From positions 341,621-405,620 of the forward strand of contig NZ_ML769315.1 in assembly GCF_009720365.1 (NCBI RefSeq): 64,000 bases of DNA, in the 5' to 3' direction. The DNA is from Catellatospora paridis. Its GTDB lineage: Bacteria > Actinomycetota > Actinomycetes > Mycobacteriales > Micromonosporaceae. The notes under the pieces were generated by a model. That model made no database searches and was not told the origin of the DNA. It saw only the letters and a program-made list of their open reading frames with translations. The number at the start of each line of letters is the position of its first letter. Within the stretch, counting starts at the first letter, position 1. A program made the position numbers and the translations under genes. Below, in pieces: positions 1 to 9,714 of this stretch.

Positions 1-888
1 CGTGGACTCGCTGCTGGTGTCCAGGCCCAGGCGCGCGGCGATCACCGGGATCTGGTTGTACCGGTGGCCGTCGGCGAGGTTGCGGGCGCCGATCTCGGTG
101 CCCATGTACCACCCCGAGAACGGCGCGAGCGGGTAGTCGACCCCGCCGATCGACAGCCGCATGTTGGCGATCGCGGGCACGGCGTGCCAGCGCAGGCCGA
201 GCTCGGCGAACCAGCCGTACTCCGGGTGGGCCAGCGGCACCTCCAGCACGGCCGACTCGGGCAGTTCGTAGAGCCGGGGCTCGCCGTCGCCGGTCTGCAG
301 CACCAGTGGCAGCAGGTCGAACGCGCTGCCCTTGCCGGTCCAGCCGAGTCTGGTGACGGCCGAGGTGAAGTGCTCGTACTGCGGGTCGCCGGTCATGTCG
401 TCCCCGCTGCGGTAGCCGGCGTACCGGATGAGCTGGTCGTTCCACAGCCGGGTGACCGGGCGGCCCGGCACCGCCTGCCCGAAGATCGAGATGACCGCCC
501 GCAGCTTGCCCCGGTTGTGCCCCTCGCCCGTGGCCGTGTGCAGGTGGCTGACGAGGTCGTCGAAGATCTGGTCGGGCACGCGGTGCTGACGGCGGTCGAG
601 CACCGTGAGGCTGCGCCAGTACACCCGGCCGATGCAACGGCTGGCGTTGCGCCAGGCCATCCGGGCGCCGTGGACCAGCTCGGTGTGGGTGTGGGTGTAG
701 GTCCCCAGCGCGGCGATCTGTTCGCGCACCACGGCGAGCCGCGGCTCGACCGGGCCGAGCTTCGGCAGCTCGGCGTAGCAGGCACGCAGGAACTCCTCGG
801 CCTCGGCGAAGTCGACCGGCCGGTCCGGGTGCCAGTCGGTCAACGGAGCGTCACGGTATCCCGTAAGAGGTGTGTGAGGGGCGGTCAT
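1..888 (-). CDS. nos: Bacterial nitric-oxide synthase oxygenase (3'-truncated by window edge)
   Basis: Heme enzyme of the NOS oxygenase family, which oxidises L-arginine to citrulline and NO. Bacterial forms usually lack the fused reductase and borrow electrons from cellular flavoproteins. The minus frame is open from the ATG at 888 to base 1 (296 codons; bacterial NOS is usually about 360-400 aa, so the C-terminus lies outside the window). Direct evidence is WRNASRCIGRVYW at residues 79-91, with Cys85 as the expected heme thiolate, and GWYMGTEIGARNLAD at 259-273, with Glu265 as the expected arginine-binding residue. No good Shine-Dalgarno precedes the ATG. A 17-bp palindrome lies 35-51 nt upstream. 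The preceding same-strand gene (ACT-GNAT) ends 87 bp away, so this may be a separate transcript. Confidence 0.93.
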   Translation of the reverse strand, partial: MTAPHTPLTGYRDAPLTDWHPDRPVDFAEAEEFLRACYAELPKLGPVEPRLAVVREQIAALGTYTHTHTELVHGARMAWRNASRCIGRVYWRSLTVLDRRQHRVPDQIFDDLVSHLHTATGEGHNRGKLRAVISIFGQAVPGRPVTRLWNDQLIRYAGYRSGDDMTGDPQYEHFTSAVTRLGWTGKGSAFDLLPLVLQTGDGEPRLYELPESAVLEVPLAHPEYGWFAELGLRWHAVPAIANMRLSIGGVDYPLAPFSGWYMGTEIGARNLADGHRYNQIPVIAARLGLDTSSEST

Positions 889-922
889 GAGTGAAATGGT
901 GTGACGACCGCAAGTATGGCCA

Positions 923-939
923 TCGCACAATGTGTGCGA
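923..939. promoter_or_regulatory. 17-bp palindrome upstream of nos (candidate operator)
   Basis: Seven-base arms TCGCACA and TGTGCGA flank the spacer ATG. The site is 35-51 nt upstream of the nos start codon. On the minus strand it lies just upstream of a possible -10 (CATACT, 918-913), so it would overlap the -35/spacer region. The symmetry is visible; the operator function is inferred. It could instead be a short terminator of the gene ending at 976. Confidence 0.4.
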
Positions 940-975
940 CCGCCTACCAACGGTCGTTCACCTCACCCACCCAGG

Positions 976-2025
976 TCACACGGCCGCACGCAGCTCGGAC
1001 ACCGCTATCGTGGCGCTGATGAGGGTGCCGTCCCGATCCGTCCGGGCCGGATGTGGCAGCCGTTTCATCGTCCGCAGCATCGCATCGTTGTCGCAGTGCG
1101 TGTGCAGGGTGACCGACCGGAAGCCGGCCGGACCCGCCAGCGACAGCAGGCGGCGCAGCAGCGCCGTGCCGATGCCTCGCCGCTGCCAACCGTCCTCGAC
1201 CAGCAGCGCCACCTCGGCGGTCTCGCCCTCGCCGATCAGGTTCGCCACGGCCACGACACGGCTGCCCGCGGTGCCCGGGACCGTCGTCTCGGCGATCAGC
1301 GTGCAGCCGCGGGCGGGGGTCAGCAGCCGGGACAGCCGGCCACGGCTCGGGCCGCGGGTCCCGGCGAGGTAGCGCATGAACAGGCTGCGGTCGCCGCAGC
1401 GCCCGTGCATGTCGTCCACCGCGGACACGTCCGCCGAGCCCGCCGGGCGGAACGCGACCTCGGTGCCGTCGGGCAGCAGCGCGACCGCACTGGCCAACCG
1501 CCGGGTCAGCGCCGCACGGGCGACCTCGACCAGCGCCTGCGCGCGGGCGAACTCGGCCGGCGTGAAGGCCGGGGCGAGCCGGGTCACCACCAGCACGCCG
1601 TTGTCGACGAACGGGTCCGCCAGGCGCATCGTGGTGTCGGCGTGGCCGGTGACGGTCGCGCCACCCTGCTCCCGCCGCACCAGGCTGCCGCCGAGCAGGC
1701 CGGACAGCGCCCCGTGCAGGCCGTCGGGGTCGGCGGCGAGCCGCGCGGCCAGGCCCAGCGCCTGGGTCGGGGGATCGATCAGCCCGTACACGTCGGTGCG
1801 GCTGACCCAGGCGTCGCGCCCGCGGCCGCGTTCGATCGCGGCGACCAGCTCGTCCTCGGACAGCGCGTCAGGCGCGTCAACCAGGAAGTCGTCGACGGCG
1901 CCGGCCTCGGTGGTGTGCACCTGGACCGCGAGTATGTTGACCGATCGAAGGGCGAGACTCGCCGTCAGCACCGCCAGGAACCCAGGACGATCATCGACGG
2001 TCGCCCTCACTCGCCACAACGCCAT
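976..2025 (-). CDS. ACT domain / GNAT acetyltransferase fusion protein
   Basis: 349 aa. Residues 2-70 (VRATVDDRPGFLAVLTASL) look like an amino-acid-sensing ACT domain, residues 80-185 are a linker domain without a clear family, and residues 188-349 are a GNAT fold with the acetyl-CoA loop QRRGIGT at 281-287. ATG 2025 was chosen because GGAG sits 7-10 nt upstream; upstream in-frame codons lack a ribosome site. The ACT and middle regions resemble the neighbouring protein at 2194-2985, suggesting paralogy in which only this copy carries the acetyltransferase. An ACT-controlled protein acetyltransferase is plausible because ACT-GNAT lysine acetyltransferases are known in actinobacteria, but the substrate cannot be read from sequence. 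Confidence 0.85.
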   Translation of the reverse strand: MALWRVRATVDDRPGFLAVLTASLALRSVNILAVQVHTTEAGAVDDFLVDAPDALSEDELVAAIERGRGRDAWVSRTDVYGLIDPPTQALGLAARLAADPDGLHGALSGLLGGSLVRREQGGATVTGHADTTMRLADPFVDNGVLVVTRLAPAFTPAEFARAQALVEVARAALTRRLASAVALLPDGTEVAFRPAGSADVSAVDDMHGRCGDRSLFMRYLAGTRGPSRGRLSRLLTPARGCTLIAETTVPGTAGSRVVAVANLIGEGETAEVALLVEDGWQRRGIGTALLRRLLSLAGPAGFRSVTLHTHCDNDAMLRTMKRLPHPARTDRDGTLISATIAVSELRAAV

Positions 2026-2193
2026 GACCTGCTCCGTTTCTTGCGGCGGTACTGCCTGTCGATGGACGCTCCTCCATGATGAGGGCGGCCACCGACAGGA
2101 TTCAGGGTGCGCCTGGCGTGTTTCGGCTCGGTTACGCGGCCTTGTCAAGATCTCGCTATGCCCGAGCTCACACGGTAGAAACGATTGTGCAGG

Positions 2194-2985
2194 TCAGACC
2201 GCCGATGCCGGTGCTTCCGCCGAGCGCTCGGGCTCCCGCGGGGCGGGTGCCTTCGCCGCGTCCAGCCGGTCGCCGACGATCGCCGCGGCGGCCCGCACCA
2301 GCTGCGCCACCCGGTCGACCTCGGTCGCGTGGAACGCCGCCACCGGCAGCTCCGCGTCGGCCGAGCGGGCCACCACCAGCACCAGCCCCGCCCGCCCGAA
2401 GGGCGCGAGCGCGTAGCGGGTGCCGTCGGCACCGGTGATCGCGCGCGCTCGCAGCGGCGTGACCTCGGGCAGCTGGAGCTGTTCCGGGGCGCGCCAGCTC
2501 GAATACACCACCGGCGGCACCGGGCGCTTGCGCACCGCGCCCAGCACGGCCATGTCGTCCGCGCCGTGGCGCGCATCGATGCCCACGGAGCCGCGGGCGG
2601 CCCAGTCGGCAGGCACCCGCAGCGCCATCGCCCAGTCCGCGGCCAGCAGCGCGGGCACCGTGTCCACCAGCGTGGCCAGTCCCTCGTTCGGGTTCGAGGC
2701 CACCTGCGTCAGCAGCTCGGCGTCGAACGCACCGGCCACCGGCGCGCCGATCGCCCGCCAGATCCCGTCGACCCGCACCCCCGGCATCGCGCCCAGCCCC
2801 GCACGCAGCCGCTCGACTCCGGCTCCACCGGGCCACACCACGGTGAAGTCGTCGATGGCCCGCCCGCCGAGGCGTTCGAGCACCACCACCTGGACGATGT
2901 CCGCGCCGGCCACGCCCAGAGTCCGGGCCACCTGCCCCAGCGAGCCGGGACGATCGGGCAGGGCGACTCTGACCCTCAGCAGCAT
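2194..2985 (-). CDS. ACT domain-containing protein
   Basis: 263 aa. The N-terminus (LLRVRVALPDRPGSLGQVAR) is a typical ACT domain with the ligand-loop sequence DRPGSLG. The rest (about 75-240) has no catalytic motif I recognise and resembles the middle part of the ACT-GNAT protein downstream. The C-terminal 20 residues are Pro/Ala/Glu rich. Start 2985 has a strong GGAGAGGAG ribosome site. It probably acts as a small-molecule sensor or regulator partnered with the downstream ACT-GNAT gene, from which it is separated by 168 bp, so a second promoter is possible. The ligand is unknown. Confidence 0.75.
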   Translation of the reverse strand: MLLRVRVALPDRPGSLGQVARTLGVAGADIVQVVVLERLGGRAIDDFTVVWPGGAGVERLRAGLGAMPGVRVDGIWRAIGAPVAGAFDAELLTQVASNPNEGLATLVDTVPALLAADWAMALRVPADWAARGSVGIDARHGADDMAVLGAVRKRPVPPVVYSSWRAPEQLQLPEVTPLRARAITGADGTRYALAPFGRAGLVLVVARSADAELPVAAFHATEVDRVAQLVRAAAAIVGDRLDAAKAPAPREPERSAEAPASAV

Positions 2986-3166
2986 GGCGGCTCCTCTCCA
3001 CGACGGCACGCGGGCTTGTGCCGGAACTCTGCCCGACCTTGCCCTATTACCGTTTCGTACGCATTGCGACGCCGTATCCGCGGGAAACAATCTCCACCGC
3101 ATCCCCGCAGGTCAGCGCCGTCCTCACCGGTCCGGCGCCGCCATTGCCGCCACCCGGGACCTACCC

Positions 3167-3231
3167 ATGATCGCTGATCACAGGCAAATGGTGCGGTAAC
3201 ACCACACCATCGTCACGCAAACAACGATCAT
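3167..3231. repeat. Imperfect inverted repeat (ATGATCG-ended)
   Basis: The two 27-nt arms match at 17 positions: ATGATCG at the outer end and ATGGTG at the inner end, around a short centre. The ATGATCGCTG end is shared with the better-preserved palindrome at 13537-13603, so this may be a decayed member of that family. Confidence 0.4.
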
Positions 3232-3390
3232 ATTAAATGAATCACACCGCCCGACATGGGGCGGACTCATATCCTCCCCGCCCGCCCGCGCACCCGTCAA
3301 CGCGTGTCCATCCACCGGACGACGAATGAATTCTCCGCCACCCACCCACCACCCGCCAGCTCGGCTCCGGCATCGAACTCAGGCCCCTTG

Positions 3391-3455
3391 ATAGACGTTG
3401 GCCTATCTGGATGAGAATTTGTAGATCAAACTCATCCAGATAGGCCAACGTCTAT
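3391..3455. repeat. Perfect 25-bp inverted repeat, hairpin copy 1
   Basis: Arms 3391-3415 and 3431-3455 are perfectly complementary around a 15-nt loop. It lies about 80 bp past the 3' end of the LacI-type gene. A closely related hairpin is at 56379-56437. Both share the core GGCCTATCTG, differ by changes compensated in both arms, and are followed by TATGAAAA. No T-tract follows on either strand in the position expected for a classical intrinsic terminator. Confidence 0.85.
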
Positions 3456-3532
3456 GAAAAACAGGGCGAGCCGCGGCGAGCGCTGATTGGCGAGCCGCCG
3501 GACCACCGGAGGGTGGAGGCTGGGGATGCTGG

Positions 3533-4555
3533 TTACGCGGAGTTGCGGTGGACCAGGTGGGTGTCCAGGAGGACGTGGGTGGGCTGGTCCTCGCCGCGGA
3601 TGCGGCTGAGCAGCAGCCGGACCATGTGCCGGCCCATGTCCTCGACCGGCTGGTAGACGGTGGTGAGCGGCGGGTCGGTCTGCCGGGCGACGGGCGAGTC
3701 CTCGAACCCGATCACGGCGACGTCCTCGGGGATGCGGCGGCCGTTGTCGCGCAGGGCGCGCACCGCACCGGCGGCCATCAGGTCGGAGGCGACGAAGACG
3801 GCGTCGAGGTCGGGGCGGCGGGCCAGCAGCCGGCGCATGGCGTCGACGCCGCTGTACTCGCTGAAGTCGCCGAACTCGATCAGCGGCTCGACGGCGGCGT
3901 TCTGCACGGCGGCGCGGTAGCCGACGAGGCGGTCGACGCCGACGCCGAGATCCTGCGGGCCGGCGATGGTGGCGACCCGCTTGCGACCGGAGGCCAGCAG
4001 GTATTCGACCGCGGCGCGGGCCCCGTTGACGTTGTCCATGTCGACGTACGAGATCTGCGGGTCGACGTTGACGGGGCGGCCGCCGAGCACGGTGGGCAGG
4101 CCGCGCTGGCGCAGCAGCTGCGGCAGCGGGTCGGACTCGTGCAGCATGACGAGCAGCACGCCGTCGACGTGCTGGCTGGTGAGGTGGTTCTCGATGCGCT
4201 GGCGCTCGCCCTGGGTCTGCGCCATGGCCAGCCACAGCTGCAGGGACGTGTCGGCCAGGGCGGAGCTGATGCCGCGCACGATGCCGGCGAAGAACGGCTC
4301 GGTGAAGACGCGTTCCTGCGACTCGGACACGACCAGGGCGACGGAGTCGGTGCGCTGGGTGACCAGGGCCCGGGCCGCGCGGTTGGGCACGTAGCCCAGC
4401 TCCTTGATCGCCTCCTGGACGGCCGAGCGGGCCTCCGGGCTGACCTGGGGTGAGCCGTTGACGACCCGCGACACGGTGCCCCGGCCCACGCCGGCGAGCG
4501 CGGCCACCTCATCCAGCGTGGGCCGCCCCGCAGACCTGGTGCGCTGCGTCGTCAT
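3533..4555 (-). CDS. cebR: LacI-family transcriptional repressor (CebR-like)
   Basis: 340 aa, normal LacI length. Helix-turn-helix at 13-33 (PTLDEVAALAGVGRGTVSRV), hinge helix near 55-65 (YVPNRAARALV), and a periplasmic-binding-protein-like ligand domain from about 70 to the end. It is the last gene of a minus-strand cluster for beta-glucoside uptake and hydrolysis. Two palindromes matching the Streptomyces CebR box TGGGAGCGCTCCCA stand in front of the first gene of that cluster, so the likely role is a cellobiose-responsive repressor of its own operon. In Streptomyces cebR is usually at the other end of the cluster. Effector identity is inference. Confidence 0.88.
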   Translation of the reverse strand: MTTQRTRSAGRPTLDEVAALAGVGRGTVSRVVNGSPQVSPEARSAVQEAIKELGYVPNRAARALVTQRTDSVALVVSESQERVFTEPFFAGIVRGISSALADTSLQLWLAMAQTQGERQRIENHLTSQHVDGVLLVMLHESDPLPQLLRQRGLPTVLGGRPVNVDPQISYVDMDNVNGARAAVEYLLASGRKRVATIAGPQDLGVGVDRLVGYRAAVQNAAVEPLIEFGDFSEYSGVDAMRRLLARRPDLDAVFVASDLMAAGAVRALRDNGRRIPEDVAVIGFEDSPVARQTDPPLTTVYQPVEDMGRHMVRLLLSRIRGEDQPTHVLLDTHLVHRNSA

Positions 4556-4579
4556 CGATGCTCCTCGTTCTGGGCAGGT

Positions 4580-4606
4580 CCGGGGCCGGCCGGTGGCCGG
4601 CCCCGG
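4580..4606 (-). terminator. GC-rich hairpin between beta-glucosidase and repressor genes
   Basis: A 12-bp perfect stem (CGGGGCCGGCC and complement, plus one closing pair) with a GGT loop sits 13 nt after the beta-glucosidase stop and 24 nt before the repressor start. There is no T-tract. It may attenuate or separate repressor expression from the transport genes. Confidence 0.5.
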
Positions 4607-4618
4607 GTTGCTGTGCCG

Positions 4619-6033
<1,415 letters not shown>

Positions 6034-6037
<4 letters not shown>

Positions 6038-6945
6038 GCTTTTACAGCACCTTCCATGATGCCGCCGATGATCTGACGACCGAAGATAATGAAGATCACG
6101 AGCAACGGCACGACACTGAGCAGCGTACCCGCGAACACCTGGGAGTAATCGTTGTAGTAACCCTGCGAGAGGCGCTGCAGGGACAGCTGAACGGTCGGGT
6201 TCGTCGGGTCACCGAGCGCGATCTGCGGCCAGAGGAACGAGTTCCACTGCTCCATGAAGGTGAACAGGCCCAGCACCGCGATGGCGGGACGCAGCCCCGG
6301 CAGCACCACGTTCCAGTAGGTGCGGAACGTGCTGCAACCGTCCATGCGGGCCGCCTCGATGAGCTCGTCCGGCACGGCCTGGCTCGCGTACTGGCGCATC
6401 ATGAACACGCCGAAGCCACTGACCAGGAACGGCAGGATGATCGAGGGCAGCTTGTTGTGCAGGTCCCACTCGTACATCATCTGGTAGAGCGGCACGATGC
6501 CGAGCTGCGTCGGGACCATCATCGTGATCAGGATCGCCAGCATCATGCCGTTGCGGCCCTTGAACTGCAGTTTCGCGAAGGCGAAGCCGGCCAGCGACGA
6601 GAAGAACACCACGAACACGGTGACGACGGTCGCGACGACGGCGGAGTTCACCAGGCCGGTCATGAACGCGGCGCTGTCGTTGGACAGCAGGCGGTCGACG
6701 TTGCCGCCGATCTCGCCGCCCGGGGTCACCGGGGGCGGGGTCTGTCCGATCGCGTCGTTGGTGCGGGTCGCGATGACGAACATGTAGTACAGCGGGAAGA
6801 TCGACAGCGCCACCGCCGCCAGCAGGGTGACGTACGTCAGCGGGCTGGCCTGCCAGAGCCGCTCCGCGGCGCCCCCGCCCTTGCGGCGGCGGCGCTTCGG
6901 CGCAGGCGCGGGCGTGGTACCGGTCCGGACTGCGGTGGCGGTCAT
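6034..6945 (-). CDS. cebG: Carbohydrate ABC transporter permease (CebG/MalG type)
   Basis: 303 aa inner-membrane subunit of a CUT1 sugar importer. Basic N-terminus (KRRRRKGGG) then about six hydrophobic segments, the first near 38-59. The EAA loop that docks the ATPase is at 198-217 ([20 protein letters not shown]). It overlaps by 4 nt with both the upstream permease and the downstream beta-glucosidase. No ATPase gene is present in the cluster. In Streptomyces such importers share the genomically distant MsiK ATPase, and the same is likely here. Substrate (cellobiose or cello-oligosaccharides) is inferred from context. Confidence 0.92.
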
Positions 6946-7967
6946 CGCGTCACCTTCCTCTGCTTGGCCTTCCCGTCCGCCGACCGGAGGCTCCGAGTGA
7001 ACAGGAAGTTGATGATGCTGAAGATCATGATCAGGATGAAGAGCAGCCAGGCGACCGTGGCGGCCCGACCCAGCTCGAACTTCATGTAGAACTGCTCCAT
7101 CAGGAACATCGTCACCGTCTGCGACTGACGGTCCGAGCCGCCCAGCAGCGGGTTGCCGCCGCCGGTGAACAGCAGCGGCTCACCGTAGAGCTGCAGGCCG
7201 CCGATGGTCGAGATGATGGTCACGAAGATGATGGTGGGCCGCAGCATGGGCACGGTCATGGTCCAGAACTGCCGCCAGCCCGACGCGCCGTCGATCGACG
7301 CCGACTCGTAGATGTCGCGCGGGATGGACTGCATCGCGGCCAGGAAGATCAGCGCGTTGTAGCCGGTCCAGCGCCAGTCGACCATCGAGGAGATGGCTAC
7401 CCACGACGACCAGCTGCGCGCCGTCCAGTCGATCGGCTCGACGCCGACGAAGCCGAGCACCCAGTTGATCAGACCGAAGTCGCGGTTGTAGAGCTGGGTG
7501 AAGACGATGGAGACCGCGGCCACCGAGGTGATGTTCGGGATCAGCACGCCCATCCGCAGCAGCGTGCGGCCGCGCAGGCGCTTGTTGAGCGCGTTCGCCA
7601 GGATCAGCGCGAGGATCAGCTGCGGGATCGTGGACATCAGGAACATCGCGATGGTGTTGACGACCGAGTTCCAGAAGTCGGTGTCGCCGAGGAACATCGC
7701 GAAGTTGTCGAACCCGACGAACTTCGCGGTCTCGACGGTGGAGCCGAGATCCCAGTCGTAGAGCGACATCCGCAGCGTGTAGATCAGCGGCCAGAGGCCG
7801 AAGATGCCGAACACCACGAAGAACGGCGCGATGTAGAGGTACGGGGAGTATTTGATGTCGATCCGCCCGAGCACTCCCCTGCTCCGCTGCGATTCCATGG
7901 GCGGCTTCGACCCACCCCTGCGATGCCCCGGCGCGACCTCAGGTCGCGTGGAGGATTGCACTGTCAT
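6942..7967 (-). CDS. cebF: Carbohydrate ABC transporter permease (CebF/MalF type)
   Basis: 341 aa. The start was placed at 7967 because AGGAG lies 7 nt upstream, and the preceding in-frame extension is not hydrophobic or conserved-looking. First membrane segment about 43-66, with further segments to the C-terminus. The EAA-type loop IYESASIDGASGWRQFW is near 219-235. It forms the transmembrane pore with the overlapping next gene. It is separated from the binding-protein gene by 309 bp that include the anomalous G/C block. Long gaps with a stem-loop at this place are common in sugar operons and favour higher binding-protein levels. Confidence 0.92.
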   Translation of the reverse strand: MTVQSSTRPEVAPGHRRGGSKPPMESQRSRGVLGRIDIKYSPYLYIAPFFVVFGIFGLWPLIYTLRMSLYDWDLGSTVETAKFVGFDNFAMFLGDTDFWNSVVNTIAMFLMSTIPQLILALILANALNKRLRGRTLLRMGVLIPNITSVAAVSIVFTQLYNRDFGLINWVLGFVGVEPIDWTARSWSSWVAISSMVDWRWTGYNALIFLAAMQSIPRDIYESASIDGASGWRQFWTMTVPMLRPTIIFVTIISTIGGLQLYGEPLLFTGGGNPLLGGSDRQSQTVTMFLMEQFYMKFELGRAATVAWLLFILIMIFSIINFLFTRSLRSADGKAKQRKVTR

Positions 7968-8101
7968 GACCACTCCTGTGCTTGCCGGCCGGCGGAGTCC
8001 GCGATGCCGTCCGTTCGGTGGCCCCCGCGCGGAACGGAGAGGCACTGCCGATCAAGGGACTGCGGTAGCGGGCGACCCAGATGGTTGCGACTGCCATGAC
8101 C

Positions 8102-8258
8102 GGGGTGGGGGGGGGGGGGGGCCCCCCCCCCCCCCCCCCGCGGGGGGGGGGGGGGGGGGGGGGGGCGGGGGGGGGGGGGCGGGGGGGGCGGGGGCGGGCC
8201 CCCTGGGTGGTCCCCCCCCCCCCCGGGGGGGGGGGGGGCCCCCCCCCCCCCCCACCCC
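8102..8258. other. G/C homopolymer block (probable assembly or base-calling artefact in a hairpin)
   Basis: About 150 bases consist almost only of alternating long runs of G and C. The flanks are ordinary sequence and are mutually inverted: CCGGGGTGGGG on the left and CCCCACCCCGG on the right. This indicates a stem-loop whose interior was probably miscalled. It lies in the spacer between the binding-protein gene (stop 8277) and the permease gene (start 7967), where attenuating stem-loops are typical. No coding should be read here. Confidence 0.8.
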
Positions 8259-8276
8259 GGCTTCATCGGGCGTTAC

Positions 8277-9581
8277 TTACTGGGCGGCCTTCTTGCCGTC
8301 GGTGACGGCGGCGGTCCAGGCGTCGGCAGACTTCTTGGTGCCCTGCTCCACCGTGCGAAGCGCGTTCTCGACCGCGGTGCGCACCGGGGCGTTCTTCGCA
8401 CCCAGGTAGACCGGCTTGAGGTCCAGCGCGCCCTTGGCGAAGATGTCGCCGGTCGGAGCGCTGCTGAAGTACTCGTTCACGGCGGCCTTGACGGCCGCGT
8501 CGGCCAGCGCCTGCGGCGACGAGGGCAGGTTGCCCTTCGACTTGAAGGCGGCGGTCTGACCGGCCGGGTTGGTCAGGAACTTGACCAGCTCGGCGGCCTC
8601 CTTGGCGTGCTTGGACTGCTTCGGCACGGCGAGGAACGAGCCGCCCCAGTTGCCGCCGCCACCGGGCGCGGCAGCGATGTCCCACTTGCCCTTGCCGTCG
8701 GCGCCGTTCTGCTCGGTGATGTAACCGGTCATCCACGCCGGGCAGGCGATGGTGGCGAACTGCGCCTGCTTGAAGCCGTTGTTCCACTCCTGGGTCCAGG
8801 CCTGCAGCTTGGCCGACAGGCCCGCGTCCAGGATCTTGACCGCGAGGTCGTACGAGTCCTTGACCGCCGGGTTGGTGTCGATCGTCATCGCGCCGGACTT
8901 GTCGAAGTACGTGTAGCCCGCGCCCTGACCGGCCTTCTGCATCAGGATCGTGTTGTACGTGTTGGTCACCGCATCGATGAAGCCCGCGTCCTTGACCTTG
9001 CTCTTGAAGGTCTGGCCGGTCTTGATGTAGTCGTCCCAGGTCGGCCACAGGGCCGAGACCGCGGCACGGTCGGTCGGCAGGCCGGCCTTCTTGAACAGGT
9101 CGGTGCGGTAGCACATGGCCATCGAGCCCACGTCGGTGCCGAGGCCCAGGATCTTGCCGTCGGCGGTGGTGCCCTGCTGGAACTTCCACGGGATGAAGTT
9201 GCCCGCGAGGTCCTTGGCACCGTACTCACCGAGGTCGGTGAACAGGTTGGCCTTGTCCAGGTAGGAGATGATCACGCCCTCTTCGAGCGCGACGACGTCA
9301 CCCGCGCCGGCACCGGCGGCAAGCCGCTGGGTCAGCTGCTGGTTGTGCGCGTCCAGCTGGGAGCCGGTGCCACGCTCAACGATCTTCACGTTGGGGTGCT
9401 CCGCCATGTACTGCTTGTAAAGCTCTTCGTAACCGAAGTTGCCGAAGACATCCACATTCAGGGTGATCTGCTCGGTGGTGCCGGTGCCCGGCTCCTCCGA
9501 CGAGCAGGCCGCTGCGCCGAGCGTGACGGCGGCAGCGAGTGCGATCGCCGCGAAGGAACGGCGCCGCAGATTCGTGCTCAT
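8277..9581 (-). CDS. cebE: Sugar-binding lipoprotein of ABC importer (CebE-like)
   Basis: 434 aa extracellular solute-binding protein, family 1. Signal peptide RRRSF..LAAAVTLGAAAC ends in a lipobox with Cys26 as lipid-anchor residue, followed by an acidic linker. It delivers the sugar to the two permeases encoded downstream. First gene of the operon; ribosome site GGGGTCAGG before ATG 9581. A sigma-70-like promoter and two CebR-type operators lie upstream (9661-9728). Cellobiose/cello-oligosaccharide specificity is inferred from the GH1 and LacI partners, not from binding-site residues. Confidence 0.93.
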   Translation of the reverse strand: MSTNLRRRSFAAIALAAAVTLGAAACSSEEPGTGTTEQITLNVDVFGNFGYEELYKQYMAEHPNVKIVERGTGSQLDAHNQQLTQRLAAGAGAGDVVALEEGVIISYLDKANLFTDLGEYGAKDLAGNFIPWKFQQGTTADGKILGLGTDVGSMAMCYRTDLFKKAGLPTDRAAVSALWPTWDDYIKTGQTFKSKVKDAGFIDAVTNTYNTILMQKAGQGAGYTYFDKSGAMTIDTNPAVKDSYDLAVKILDAGLSAKLQAWTQEWNNGFKQAQFATIACPAWMTGYITEQNGADGKGKWDIAAAPGGGGNWGGSFLAVPKQSKHAKEAAELVKFLTNPAGQTAAFKSKGNLPSSPQALADAAVKAAVNEYFSSAPTGDIFAKGALDLKPVYLGAKNAPVRTAVENALRTVEQGTKKSADAWTAAVTDGKKAAQ

Positions 9582-9660
9582 CCTGACCCCTCTCAGGTCG
9601 TCGATGTGCGGTGGGGGTGAAAACTAGGGATCGGTCTCCCTGTGGCGTGGACCACATGGT

Positions 9661-9674
9661 CGGGAGCGCTCCCA
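9661..9674. promoter_or_regulatory. CebR-type operator O1
   Basis: CGGGAGCGCTCCCA matches the known CebR box TGGGAGCGCTCCCA at 13 of 14 bases. It coincides with the predicted transcription start of the binding-protein gene, so a bound repressor would block initiation. Confidence 0.85.
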
Positions 9675-9676
9675 TG

Positions 9677-9705
9677 AGATTGCCGTGAGGTTACGTGGGT
9701 GTCAA
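9677..9705 (-). promoter_or_regulatory. Promoter of the cellobiose-uptake operon
   Basis: On the minus strand a consensus -35 TTGACA (9705-9700) is followed after 17 nt by CAATCT (9682-9677). Transcription would start near 9670, inside operator O1, giving a leader of about 90 nt. Confidence 0.6.
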
Positions 9706-9714
9706 GGGACGTGA

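Larger units (their letters stand above)
2986..3532. other. Long intergenic region containing two inverted repeats
   Basis: No credible gene is visible in these 547 bp. A 68-codon minus-strand frame here only translates through a hairpin. The region holds the upstream sequence of the ACT gene, an imperfect inverted repeat at 3167-3231 and a perfect 25-bp-arm hairpin at 3391-3455. It is less GC-rich than the surrounding genes. Confidence 0.6.

Noticed and set aside
64-894. Plus-strand 276-codon frame opposite the NO synthase
   Set aside because: Low-complexity Val/Gly/Arg-rich translation with no motif; the opposite strand encodes an unmistakable NOS oxygenase over the same bases.
2668-2700. 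tRNA-like GGTTCGAGG T-arm motif
   Set aside because: No cloverleaf can be formed around it and it lies inside the ACT gene.
3242-3448. 68-codon minus-strand frame beginning MAYLDEFDL
   Set aside because: It merely translates the left part of the hairpin; the hairpin copy at 56379-56437 yields a similar peptide only because the DNA is repeated.
3416-3455. Classical intrinsic terminators at the two perfect hairpins
   Set aside because: Neither strand shows a T-tract directly after the stem; on the plus strand GAAAA follows, so a standard terminator is not supported.
7964-8409. Gly/Pro homopolymer frames on both strands around 8.1 kb
   Set aside because: They run through the poly-G/poly-C block, which is a probable sequence artefact.
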